A stretch of 64,000 nucleotides of DNA from Lysobacter enzymogenes (lineage in GTDB: Bacteria > Pseudomonadota > Gammaproteobacteria > Xanthomonadales > Xanthomonadaceae): NCBI RefSeq assembly GCF_900106525.1, contig NZ_FNOG01000006.1, positions 377,390-441,389 of the forward strand, in the 5' to 3' direction. Each line of letters opens with the position of its first letter. Within the stretch, counting starts at the first letter, position 1. The notes beneath the pieces are model-generated. The model had not been told where the DNA came from. It did not search any database and worked only from the letters and a program-made list of their open reading frames with translations. Below are positions 1-7,810 of the stretch, piece by piece. Both the position numbers and the translations under genes were made by a program.

Positions 1-876
1 GTAGGCGCCGTCGAGCTTGGCAGTGGGCTGGGCAACGGCCAGGGCGGTGCGGGCGTCGCGCTGGATCGTGCCGTCGCCGGCGAACACCTGCACTTCCCAC
101 AGCCCGGCCGGTTCGTCGCCGGCATCGGCCGGCAGCGGCACCGCGCCGCGCAGCTTGCCGTCGCCGCCGGTCTTCAGCGCCAGCGGCCAGCTGCGTCCGG
201 ACGGCGCCACCAACAGCGCGCCGCCTTCGGCCTTGAGCGAAGCCTGGCCGCGCTGCAGATACACTTCGACCTCGCGCGAACTGCCAGCCAAGGCGTGGTC
301 GCCGCTCAGCCGGGCGAGCAGGCGCACGTCGCTGTTGGGCTCGAACACGTGCACCACGTAGCGGCCGCGCGCCTGCGCGACCTGCACCGCGTACGCGCCC
401 GGCGCCGCGTCGGCGGCGAGCTGGACCGCGGCGGTGCCGGCGCCGACGGCCAGGCCGGCCGCCTGCAACTGCTCGGCGCCGGTGCGCTTGAGCGCGCCGA
501 CCGGCTGGCCGGCGCGGGTGATGCGCACCGAATCGGCGGCGACCTGGGCGGCGCCGGCGACCGGGCTGACCCGGATCAACGCGCCCGGCGCGCTGGTCGA
601 CACCTGCAGCCCGCGCTGCAGCGCGGCGCCGTCGGTTTCCTGCCAGTACTCGCGGCTTTCCACCGCTTCGGGCAGCGGATCGGCGGCGAGCTCGGCGTTG
701 GGATCCAGCGCCCAGGAAAAACGCAGCGGCGCGCGTTCGGCCGCGGCCTTGGGCGCGGCCACCACGGCCAGGCGCTGCGGGATCTGATCGTGCTGGGCCG
801 CCGGCAGCATTGGCGCATCGGCGGCGATGGTCTGGCCCGCGGCGGCGAGCAGGGCGAGAGACAGAATCGTTCGCAT
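1..876 (-). CDS. DUF4785-like secreted protein (C-terminus off the window)
   Basis: This reading frame is open from its ATG at 876 down to the left edge, so only the first 292 residues are visible. It begins with a classical signal peptide (MRTILSLALLAAAGQTIAA). The following part is rich in Ala, Val and Gly with short beta-strand-like segments, as in secreted Ig-like proteins, for example a stretch reading AGAAQVAADSVRITRAGQPV. I recognise it as resembling the DUF4785 proteins of Lysobacter and Xanthomonas, whose function is unknown. Its start lies 11 bases past the stop of the lipase-like gene on the same strand, so the two are probably co-transcribed and may act together outside the cytoplasm. 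The family assignment is from memory of the pattern and is moderate; the reading frame itself is solid. Confidence 0.72.
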   Translation of the reverse strand, partial: MRTILSLALLAAAGQTIAADAPMLPAAQHDQIPQRLAVVAAPKAAAERAPLRFSWALDPNAELAADPLPEAVESREYWQETDGAALQRGLQVSTSAPGALIRVSPVAGAAQVAADSVRITRAGQPVGALKRTGAEQLQAAGLAVGAGTAAVQLAADAAPGAYAVQVAQARGRYVVHVFEPNSDVRLLARLSGDHALAGSSREVEVYLQRGQASLKAEGGALLVAPSGRSWPLALKTGGDGKLRGAVPLPADAGDEPAGLWEVQVFAGDGTIQRDARTALAVAQPTAKLDGAY

Positions 877-887
877 GGTCGGCGTCC

Positions 888-1790
888 TCACGGGGTCATG
901 TCGCTGCGCAGGATGGTGTTGAGGTTGAAGCAGGCGCGCCGGCTCTGGTTGTGGCTGAGCGGCTCGGCGCCGGCGGTGCGCTGCTTGTCCTGGAACCAGA
1001 CCGTGCCCGCGGCCGACTGGCTGGTGCAGTTGAGGAAGCCGTCGGAGCAGCTGTTCAACCAGTTCTGGGTGGTCTCCAGGCCGACGTTCTCGGTGTAGCC
1101 GCCGCAGTAGCTGTCGCTGTCGAACGGCGAGGAGTCCACGTCGGTGCCGACCACGCTGCGGAACGGCTTGGGCAGCGCCGGGCGGCCGGCGGTGCCGTAG
1201 AGGTTGTTCGCGTTGTAGGTCGCCATCCAGCTGACCTGCTGCATCTTCACCGCATCGGACTTGTAGCCCAGCAGCCAGCCCACCGCCTGTTCGAAGGCGT
1301 TGCCGTTCATCGCCGCATCGGCCAGCGGCGTGCCGGCCGAGGACGGCGCCAGCGCGTTGACCCGCACGGTCTTGGCGATGATGTTGGGATAGCGGCTGTC
1401 GTAGGTCGGGTTCGACAGGATCCAACGCATGACGTTGCCGCCGTTGGAGTGGGTGATCACGATCAACTGGGTGATGCCGCGGGCGTTGATGAAATCGGTG
1501 AGCTGTTGCGCCAGGCAGCCGGCGGCGCGGCTGTCCCACATGTATTGCTCGAAATCGCAGTTGACCACGACGTAGTTGGCCGGATTGGCCAGGCCCTGGC
1601 GCACGCTGTCGACCATCGTCGGCTGCCAGTAGTCCTGGTAAGCGTTGGTCTGCTTGCCGGTGCCGTGGACGAAGGCGACGCCGGTGACGGCGCCGGCGGC
1701 GAACGGCGCGGCCAGCGATGCGGCGGCGAACAACGACGCGGCGACGAGCGACGCGGCGCGCGGCCGCGGCGAGGTGCGGTGCTGATGCAT
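888..1790 (-). CDS. Secreted lipase-like alpha/beta hydrolase
   Basis: A 300-residue exported hydrolase. The ATG at 1790 is preferred because GGGGAGAAG lies just upstream and a signal peptide follows directly; an upstream extension to 1982 has no such support. After the signal (about residues 1-34) comes an HG oxyanion-type motif (FVHGTGKQ, near 40-47). The nucleophile elbow is THSNGGN with Ser115, a variant of GxSxG with Thr at the first position. Paired cysteines later in the protein suggest disulfides in the periplasm or outside the cell. Such proteins cleave lipid or other carboxylic esters; the substrate is unknown. It lies upstream of the DUF4785 gene in the same transcription unit. Confidence 0.8.
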   Translation of the reverse strand: MHQHRTSPRPRAASLVAASLFAAASLAAPFAAGAVTGVAFVHGTGKQTNAYQDYWQPTMVDSVRQGLANPANYVVVNCDFEQYMWDSRAAGCLAQQLTDFINARGITQLIVITHSNGGNVMRWILSNPTYDSRYPNIIAKTVRVNALAPSSAGTPLADAAMNGNAFEQAVGWLLGYKSDAVKMQQVSWMATYNANNLYGTAGRPALPKPFRSVVGTDVDSSPFDSDSYCGGYTENVGLETTQNWLNSCSDGFLNCTSQSAAGTVWFQDKQRTAGAEPLSHNQSRRACFNLNTILRSDMTP

Positions 1791-2075
1791 GACTTCTCCC
1801 CGATGGGCCGCGGACGCTATCGCGGCGCGTTCCTCGCGCCCGTACGCGGTCGATGTGGCCGCGCGTTCCTGCACGGCGATCGCAGCGAGCATACGTTCGC
1901 GAATGTTGCTGTCATGCGGCGCTGCCGCACATCGGCGTGCGGAAACGTGACCGCATCCGGCCTGCGGAGCGATGGCGCGCACAATTGCCGCGAACGCCAG
2001 CGCAAATGGGCGAACGCGGCCATCGCGCTGCGGCTGGCGCGGCTGCGTGCGGCGCGCGTCGCAGGCGGGGCGAAC

Positions 2076-2987
2076 TCAGCCCTCGAAGCGGGACAGCGAC
2101 TCGATGGTGGCGGTGGAGCCGCCGCAGACGATGGCCAGAATGTTGGCGTCGGCGCCGAGCGCGATGCGCCGGCGATAGAGCAGGGCGAGCGAAGCGCCGC
2201 AGGCCGGCTCGACCAGGGTGCGGTGATCGTCGAGAAAGCTCAGGCAGGCGTCGACGGCTTCGCGGTCGCTCACTTGCAGCGGCACGATCGGCCGCTCGCG
2301 GGCGAGTTCGAACGCGCGCGCGCAAACCTGGCGCGCACCGAGCGAGGTGGCCACGCCGGACACCGCCGGCAGTTCGACCAGATGCCCGGCCTGGATCGAG
2401 GCGTTGAACGAGGCCATGCCCTCGGTTTCGGCGGCGTAGATCGGCACGCTGTCCAACCCGTTGCGGTGCAAGCCTTCGGCGACGCCGGCGAGCAGCCCGC
2501 CGCCGCCGACGCACAGCACCACCGCATCCGGACGCAGGCCCGCCTCGACCACTTCGTCGATCATGCTGGCGTGGCCCTGCCACAGCAGCGGATCGTCGAA
2601 GGGATGCAGGAACGCGTCTTGCGGCGTCTTCAATGATTGCGCGAACGCGTTGGCCTCCGACCACGAGCGGCCGTGCACGGTGACCTGCGCGCCTTCTTCG
2701 CGCAGCAGGCGGCGCGCGCGTTCGGGCGTGGTTTCCGGCACCACCACCGCGACCGGCACGCCGAGCTTGCGGCCGGCGTAGGCGACCGCCAATCCGGCGT
2801 TGCCGCCCGAGGACGAGAGAAAGCGCTGGGCGCCGTCGGCGCGATAACGCTCGCAAGCGTGGCCGATGCCGCGGATCTTGAACGATCCCGACGGCTGCAT
2901 GGCTTCCATTTTCATCCACACCCGCGCGCCGCTGGCGCGCGAGAGCGGAAGCGATTCGAGCAAGGGAGTGGCGATGCTCAACGGCAT
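2076..2987 (-). CDS. PLP-dependent serine/threonine dehydratase-like enzyme
   Basis: A 303-residue fold-type II PLP enzyme. The PSGSFKIRG motif carries the Schiff-base lysine (Lys37), SSSGGNAGLAVAY matches the substrate-binding loop, the glycine-rich phosphate loop is CVGGGGLLAG, and CGGSTATIESL near the C-terminus matches the cofactor-ring contact. These mark the serine/threonine dehydratase family, which deaminates L-serine or L-threonine to pyruvate or 2-oxobutyrate. It has no ACT regulatory domain, so it resembles the short catabolic or SDH-like type rather than biosynthetic IlvA. The ATG at 2987 was chosen because the N-terminus (MPLSIATPLLES) then aligns with the family. It stands alone, separated from neighbours on both sides. 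Confidence 0.85.
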   Translation of the reverse strand: MPLSIATPLLESLPLSRASGARVWMKMEAMQPSGSFKIRGIGHACERYRADGAQRFLSSSGGNAGLAVAYAGRKLGVPVAVVVPETTPERARRLLREEGAQVTVHGRSWSEANAFAQSLKTPQDAFLHPFDDPLLWQGHASMIDEVVEAGLRPDAVVLCVGGGGLLAGVAEGLHRNGLDSVPIYAAETEGMASFNASIQAGHLVELPAVSGVATSLGARQVCARAFELARERPIVPLQVSDREAVDACLSFLDDHRTLVEPACGASLALLYRRRIALGADANILAIVCGGSTATIESLSRFEG

Positions 2988-3412
2988 GACGGGTTCCTGG
3001 AAGCGCGGGCGGCGGTGCGCAGCCGCGGTGTTGATCTTGTTCGGGAGAGTTCGGGCGATGCGCACGAGCGCGTGCGGCGGCGTTCGCAGCCGAGCGCCGA
3101 TTGTGCGAGCCGCGACGCGATCGTGGAAGGGCTCGCGGCGATCCCGCCCGAATGCGACGGGTGAGGCGGCGGGTGAATCAACGAAACTGCAGCGTTGTCG
3201 CGACAAGCCGACAGCGCGGTTTGGTTCCAGTGATCCAAAGTGCGCACCGCATCGCTCGCGGGAATCGTCGCGCCGCTATTGCGCGGCGCGACCGGCAGCG
3301 ACGGATGGCCACGGCCAGGCCCGCAGGTATCGCCGCGCCTGTCTCGTTGCCGTCGAGACCGAGCTGTGGCAGCCTGGGCTGGCCGACATGGAGTCGGCGT
3401 CAAAGGAGACGC
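2988..3412. other. Non-coding stretch between divergent genes
   Basis: This 425-base stretch separates the leftward dehydratase and the rightward small secreted protein, so it should hold both promoters. I see no convincing gene, strong repeat or clear sigma-70 promoter. The only clear signal is the ribosome binding site AAAGGAG at 3402-3408, belonging to the gene that starts at 3413. Confidence 0.4.
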
Positions 3413-3634
3413 ATGATGCGTAGCAAGAAGCTGATCGCCGCCCTGGCCCTGAGCCTGCTCGCGGCCGCCACCGCCGCCTGGGCGGTCCCGCCGGTGTACG
3501 TGGGCGAACTGCACGAGTACTACCAGAACGGCCAGGTGGTCGGCTGGGCCCAGCGCGACTGCAAGGGCAGGCTGACCCAGGGAGGCAGCGTGACCGAAGA
3601 GGTCTACATCACCTACCTGGTCTGCGCCAACTGA
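3413..3634 (+). CDS. Small secreted protein, DUF6289-like
   Basis: A 73-residue protein with a clean signal peptide (MMRSKKLIAALALSLLAAATAAWA, cleavage after AWA) and a mature part of about 49 residues. The mature part contains two cysteines (DCKG and LVC at the very end) that could form one disulfide, plus aromatic and glycine residues typical of a small beta structure. A good ribosome binding site (AAAGGAG) precedes tandem ATG codons at 3413 and 3416. The pattern resembles the DUF6289 family of small exported Lysobacter proteins, whose function is unknown. It is monocistronic, facing the DUF2461 gene across a strong hairpin. Confidence 0.7.
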   Translation: MMRSKKLIAALALSLLAAATAAWAVPPVYVGELHEYYQNGQVVGWAQRDCKGRLTQGGSVTEEVYITYLVCAN

Positions 3635-3640
3635 TGGGCC

Positions 3641-3667
3641 GCGGCGGGCGCTGCGCGCGCCCGCCGC
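3641..3667. terminator. Hairpin between convergent genes
   Basis: GCGGCGGGCGC at 3641-3651 pairs perfectly with GCGCCCGCCGC at 3657-3667 across a 5-base loop. It sits between the stop of the small secreted protein and the stop of the DUF2461 gene, as expected for a shared bidirectional terminator. There is no clear U tract. Confidence 0.55.
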
Positions 3668-3700
3668 TTCCAGCGCCATCGATCGCGCCGGCCGCCCGGC

Positions 3701-4387
3701 TCAGAACTCCAGATCCAGCGCCGCGCACAGGTAGTCGGTGAACGGCGCGAGCCCGGCCAGGTCTTTTTGCAGCGTCGACAGCAGCCGCGGGCCGGTCATG
3801 GTCGCGTGCTCGAGATTGCGGTAAGCGACGAAGTTCTTGCGCTTGAGATCGTCGGCGAATTCGAACTCCGGCGGGAAACCGCGCGGGGCGCGGGTCAGCA
3901 TTTCGCTGTCGTCCAGGTCGAAGCGCTTGCGGAACTTGGCATCGTGCGCGGCGGCCTTCCAACTGCCGGGGTTGTCGAAGACGAAGTGGCGGATCTTGCG
4001 CAAGGTTTCCGGCGCCGGGTGCCACACGCCGGAGGCGACGAAGCACTCGTCCAGGCCCAGGTGGATGTAGAACGACGGCGCCTCGACCTGGCGCCCGCGC
4101 TCGTGGAACAGGCGCGCGCCCTGCCAGCTCTTGTACGGCGCCTTGTCGTTGGCGAAGCGGGTATCGCGCTGGATCCGGAACAGCGAGCCGCCGACGTTCT
4201 TGGGCTCGCTGCGGTAATGCTCGCTGACCTCGGCCAGGGCCGGTTGCAGGTCGCCGAGCAGGCGCAGGAACGGGCCGCGCACATGCTCGTCGTAGGCGGC
4301 CTTGTGGGCGTGGAACCACTCGCGATTGTTGTTGCGCGCCAGCGAGCGCAGGAACTTGAAGCTGGCTTCGGAAAAGTAGGTAGCCAT
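3701..4387 (-). CDS. DUF2461 domain-containing protein
   Basis: A 228-residue cytoplasmic protein of the DUF2461 family (TIGR02453-type), recognisable from the opening F-x-x-x-x-x-F-L-x-x-L-x-x-N-N-x-R-E-W-F pattern (FKFLRSLARNNNREWFHAHK). Further family segments are FRIQRDTRFANDKAPYKSWQ and FYIHLGLDECFVASGVWHP. Length and domain coverage are those of a complete member. The biochemical role of the family is not established. The start is the ATG at 4387, just before the conserved N-terminus; an in-frame extension into the repeat region upstream is not credible. No operon partner. Confidence 0.85.
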   Translation of the reverse strand: MATYFSEASFKFLRSLARNNNREWFHAHKAAYDEHVRGPFLRLLGDLQPALAEVSEHYRSEPKNVGGSLFRIQRDTRFANDKAPYKSWQGARLFHERGRQVEAPSFYIHLGLDECFVASGVWHPAPETLRKIRHFVFDNPGSWKAAAHDAKFRKRFDLDDSEMLTRAPRGFPPEFEFADDLKRKNFVAYRNLEHATMTGPRLLSTLQKDLAGLAPFTDYLCAALDLEF

Positions 4388-5004
4388 GGCCGAAGAGTAG
4401 CGCAAGCGCCGCGGCGCGGTCGGCGCCGGGACGCTCGCGGCGGACGAAAGCGCAAGTCGGGCAAACGGCGCGCGGTCGATGACTCGTTCAGATAGCCGGC
4501 CGCAAGCCGCCAGCCGCCAGCCGTTGCAGGCTGCGAGCCGTTGTAGGAGCGACGCGAGTCGCGACCGCGGGGCTTCCAGCTTGCCTCGCAAGTGAGATGA
4601 CGCGGTCGCGGCTCGCGCCGCTCCTACAGGGAGCCCAGCGAGTTGCGTCGGAGCATGAGTCGACGGCCCGCGAAGCTGGCCGCAAGCCGCTGTAGGAGCG
4701 ACGCGAGTCGCGACCGCGGGGTTGCAGCTTGCCTCGCAAGCGCGGTAGCGCGGTCGCGATTTGCGCCGCTCCTACAGGAAGCCCAGTGAGTTGCGCCGGA
4801 GCTTGAGTCGACGGTCCGCGAAGCTGGCCGCAAGCCGCTGTAGGAGCGACGCGAGTCGCGACCGCGGGGTAGCAGGTTGCGTCGTATGCGCCGTGTCGCG
4901 GTCGCGGCTCGCGCCGCTCCTACAGGTAGGCCAGCGAGTTGCGTCGGAGCTTGGGTCGACGGCCTGCCACGCGGGTCGTCAGCCGTGCAGAAGCGCAGCG
5001 CCGC
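4388..5004. other. Repeat-filled intergenic region
   Basis: This 617-base gap between the start of the DUF2461 gene and the stop of the CcdA-like gene contains no credible gene. Short open frames here run through the tandem repeats (described separately) and have no family resemblance. The DUF2461 promoter should lie at the left end. Confidence 0.6.
4542..4926. repeat. Three tandem copies of a palindromic repeat
   Basis: Three near-identical units begin at 4542, 4691 and 4839, a period of about 149 bases. Each unit has a left arm TGTAGGAGCGACGCGAGTCG and, some 60 bases on, its inverted counterpart (GCGGTCGCG... GCGCCGCTCCTACAGG), so each could fold into a long hairpin. The spacers between hairpins (CCAGCGAGTTGCGTCGGAGC and a following GTCGAC-containing stretch) are also repeated, so the whole module was duplicated. 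This looks like a REP/BIME-type intergenic element. No tyrosine transposase (RAYT) is visible in the window. Confidence 0.9.
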
Positions 5005-5733
5005 TCAAAAGCGCGTCGTCAGCTCGGTCAGCCACTGCGGCGTCAGCCCGAGCAGCCACGCTTCGAGCACTTTGTCGAGGCTGCTGAGCACCAGCGCGCC
5101 GATCAGCAGCAGGCTCGCGCCCATCAACCTCCGGCCCCAGCGCCCGGCTTGCAGCAGCCGCTCCTGATGGCGCTGCAACAGCGCGCGCGAGGCCGCGCCG
5201 ACTGCGATCAGGGGCAGCACGGCGGCTGCGCTGAACACCGCCATCACCGTCGCCGCCGGGCCCGCGCCGCCGCCTTGCGCGGCCAGGGCGATGGCCGCGC
5301 CGAGGGTGGGGCCGACGCAGGGGCTCCAGGCCGCGCCCATCAGCGCGCCGACGCCGAGCTGCGCCAGCGGGCCGTCGCCGCGGATGCGCTGCAAGGCCTG
5401 CCCGCCGGCCTGGCCGAGGCCCGCGGTCAGCCGCTCCATGCCGCGCTGCAGCGCCGGCACCAGCAGGACCAGGCCGATCGCCAGCATCAGCGCGCCGGCG
5501 AGCTGGCGCAGGCGGTATTCGTCCAGGCCCAGCCACTGGCCGCTGCTGCTGAGGGCGACGCCGATGACGGTGAACGAGGCGGCCATGCCCAGCGCCAGCG
5601 CGAACAGGCTCCAGCGGCTGCGGCCGCTGGCCGAGGCGGCGACCATCGGCAACACCGGCAGCACGCACGGCGAGAGCGTGGTGAGCAGCCCGGCCAGCGC
5701 GGCCAAGCCCAAGGTGGTGGCGTTCGGGTCCAT
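5005..5733 (-). CDS. CcdA/DsbD-type thiol-disulfide transmembrane protein
   Basis: A 242-residue polytopic membrane protein with about six hydrophobic segments. The motif LLTTLSPCVLPVLP near residues 16-29 and a second SPCVGPTLG about 115 residues later provide the paired cysteines that carry electrons across the membrane in the CcdA/DsbD transmembrane family. Its start overlaps the stop of the upstream thioredoxin-like gene by one base (TGATG), so the two are translationally coupled. By family knowledge the pair would move reducing power from cytoplasmic thioredoxin to periplasmic disulfides or cytochrome c assembly. The specific client is not shown. Confidence 0.85.
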   Translation of the reverse strand: MDPNATTLGLAALAGLLTTLSPCVLPVLPMVAASASGRSRWSLFALALGMAASFTVIGVALSSSGQWLGLDEYRLRQLAGALMLAIGLVLLVPALQRGMERLTAGLGQAGGQALQRIRGDGPLAQLGVGALMGAAWSPCVGPTLGAAIALAAQGGGAGPAATVMAVFSAAAVLPLIAVGAASRALLQRHQERLLQAGRWGRRLMGASLLLIGALVLSSLDKVLEAWLLGLTPQWLTELTTRF

Positions 5734-6167
5734 CAGTCGGCGGCCCGGCCGAGCTGGCCGCGCAGGAACAGGCGCAGCCGCGATTCGTTGGTTTCGGCCA
5801 CCGACAGGCCGACGCGCTTGCCGCCGCGGTACAACAGCAATGTGCTCTGGCGCGGTGCGCCCAGCGCGCGCGCCTGTTCGCGCTGGCCGTCCCAGTCCAG
5901 GCGCAACGCGGCGATGCCGGCGAATTCGGGTTCCTTGAGCAGCTTTTCCAGCACCGGTTCCTGCGCGCGGCAGGTCGGGCACCACGGCGCGTACACGTCG
6001 ACCAGCACGGTCTTGCCCTGTGCCTGCAGCGCTTGCGACTGCTGCGGCGAATACGCGGGCAGCGCTTGCGCGGCGAACGCGGGCGCGACGCTGGCGAGGG
6101 ACAACAGCAAGGCGAGTGCGGCGGACGCGGCTGTTGCGCGGCGGATATCGAACGAGCGGATCTTCAT
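5733..6167 (-). CDS. Periplasmic thioredoxin-fold protein
   Basis: A 144-residue exported thioredoxin-like protein. The start at 6167 gives MKIRSFDIRR followed by a hydrophobic stretch ending in APAFAA, a typical signal peptide. The redox motif is APWCPTCRAQEP (CxxC with Pro-Thr between the cysteines), followed by a beta strand and GAPRQSTLLLYRGGKRVG, which contains the region of the thioredoxin cis-proline loop but reads RQST rather than xxPT. It matches the C-terminal domain of DsbD and probably exchanges electrons with the CcdA-like protein encoded directly downstream. Together they look like a split DsbD. Confidence 0.82.
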   Translation of the reverse strand: MKIRSFDIRRATAASAALALLLSLASVAPAFAAQALPAYSPQQSQALQAQGKTVLVDVYAPWCPTCRAQEPVLEKLLKEPEFAGIAALRLDWDGQREQARALGAPRQSTLLLYRGGKRVGLSVAETNESRLRLFLRGQLGRAAD

Positions 6168-6363
6168 CGGGGGCGCCTCCTTCGGCGTTGTGGCGGGACG
6201 CCGCGCGCGGCCGATGGCCGCTGCGTGCGTGCACACAACCAGAGAGGGAAGGGCGGGCGATGGAGTCGCGGCGGCGCGCCGCGAGTCAGCTTTCAGTCAG
6301 CGTCGCGGCCGGGCGCGCGCGGTGCAGGCACGCGCGCGATGTGGTGCGAAGACGAGGCGAATC

Positions 6364-7809
6364 TCAGCCGTGCAGCTCGCGCCACAGGCCGCGGCCCCAG
6401 TCTTCCAGCCGGTCCAGCAGCGCCTGCTTGGCGCCGTCCTCGCCGGCGGCTGCGCGCACTTGCCGCAGTTCCTCGGCGAAGCGCGCGAAGCTGTATTCGG
6501 ACAGGCCGGATTCGCCGTCCAGGCGCTGGCGGCGGTAGTCGTCCCAGCGCTCGCGCTCGGCCGCGCTCAGAGTCTGCGGCCAGTTGCGCGCGCGGTAGCG
6601 GAACAGCAGTTCGGGCAGGCGCGCGTCGCGGAATTCGAACGCCGCCCGCGCCAGCTCCTCCGGCGCAGTGGCGCGCACGCCGCGGAACAGGCGCTTGTCG
6701 CCGTCGCCGATGAAGGCGTCGTAGAGCGAGGCGTCCGCGTCCGACGGCGCGCGCGCGGCGTCGCCGGCGTAGACCCGGCGCACCTTCTCGACCAAGTCCG
6801 GGCCGGCTTCGCGCAGTTGCGCGGCGCGGTACTCGGCGCGCACCGGGTCGATGCTCAGGCGTTCGAAATCGTCCGGGCGCAGATGATTCCAGGCGGTCAG
6901 CGCGGGGCAACGGTTGAGGTGCACTTCCTTCAGCGCGACGCGTTCCTCGCCCTCGGGCAGGTCGGCGGTCGGCGTGTACAGACGGTCGGCGATCTCCTCC
7001 GGGTTCAGGCTCAGCAGCGCCTGCGGATCCTGTTCCAGGTCGAACACGACGATGCGGCTGTCGATGCGCGGATGCCGCGCCAGCGGAATTACCGGCGCCG
7101 CGCACAGGCGCGAGGCCGGGTAGCGCGAGGACACATGCAGCGCCGGCTGCATCGCGATCGGGTCGAGCAGGCTCGCGGCGAAGCGCTTGTCGCGCAGGCG
7201 CAAGGCGTACTCCCATAGCCGCGGCTGCGCGTGCTTGAGCTTGCGCGCGATGCCGATCAGCGCGCGCACGTCCGACAGCGCCTCGTGCGCATCGCCGACG
7301 CGCACCTCGTTGGCGGTGGCCAGGTGTTCGAGCTTGAACGAGGTGAAGCCGTCTTCGCGCTGCGGCCATTCCAGCCCGTCGGGGCGCAGCGCGCGCGCCA
7401 GGCGCAGCACGTCGAGCAGGTCCCAGCGCGAGTTGCCGTTGCGCCATTCGCGCTCGTAGGCGTCGTAGAAATTGCGGAACAGGCCGTAGCGGACGAACTC
7501 GTCGTCGAAACGCAGCGAGTTGTAACCGGCGGTGCAGGTCTCCGGCCGGGCCATTTCCTCGAAGATCAGGGCGAAGATCTCGGCCTCGTTGACGCCGTCG
7601 CGCAGCGCGTCCTGCGGGGCGATGCCGGTGATCGAGGTCGCGATCGGCGAAGGCAGCAGGTCGTCGGCGGGTTTGACGAAGACGCTGATCGGCGCCTCGA
7701 CCTCGTTGAGCTCGGCGTCGGTGCGCATCGCCGCGAACTGGGCGATGCGGCTGGTGCGCGGATCGGCGCCGAAGGTCTCCAGGTCGTAGAACAGGAAGCT
7801 GGCCGGCAT
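6364..7809 (-). CDS. sbcB: Exodeoxyribonuclease I
   Basis: A 481-residue protein with the DEDDh 3'-5' exonuclease domain at the N-terminus: FYDLETFGADPRTSRIAQFA (first acidic pair), GYNSLRFDDEFVRYG, and the His-Asp motif AHEALSDVRALIG. The C-terminal half matches the SH3-like and helical parts of Exo I. Length is close to E. coli SbcB (475). It degrades single-stranded DNA from the 3' end in recombination and mismatch repair. Its ATG lies one base beyond the kynurenine monooxygenase stop, so it is probably read through from the catabolic operon, with which it has no obvious functional link. Confidence 0.95.
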   Translation of the reverse strand: MPASFLFYDLETFGADPRTSRIAQFAAMRTDAELNEVEAPISVFVKPADDLLPSPIATSITGIAPQDALRDGVNEAEIFALIFEEMARPETCTAGYNSLRFDDEFVRYGLFRNFYDAYEREWRNGNSRWDLLDVLRLARALRPDGLEWPQREDGFTSFKLEHLATANEVRVGDAHEALSDVRALIGIARKLKHAQPRLWEYALRLRDKRFAASLLDPIAMQPALHVSSRYPASRLCAAPVIPLARHPRIDSRIVVFDLEQDPQALLSLNPEEIADRLYTPTADLPEGEERVALKEVHLNRCPALTAWNHLRPDDFERLSIDPVRAEYRAAQLREAGPDLVEKVRRVYAGDAARAPSDADASLYDAFIGDGDKRLFRGVRATAPEELARAAFEFRDARLPELLFRYRARNWPQTLSAAERERWDDYRRQRLDGESGLSEYSFARFAEELRQVRAAAGEDGAKQALLDRLEDWGRGLWRELHG

Positions 7810-7810
7810 G

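Noticed and set aside
4542-4926. CRISPR array
   Set aside because: The repeated units are about 149 bases with conserved spacers and internal inverted repeats, unlike CRISPR repeats with unique spacers, and no cas genes are present.
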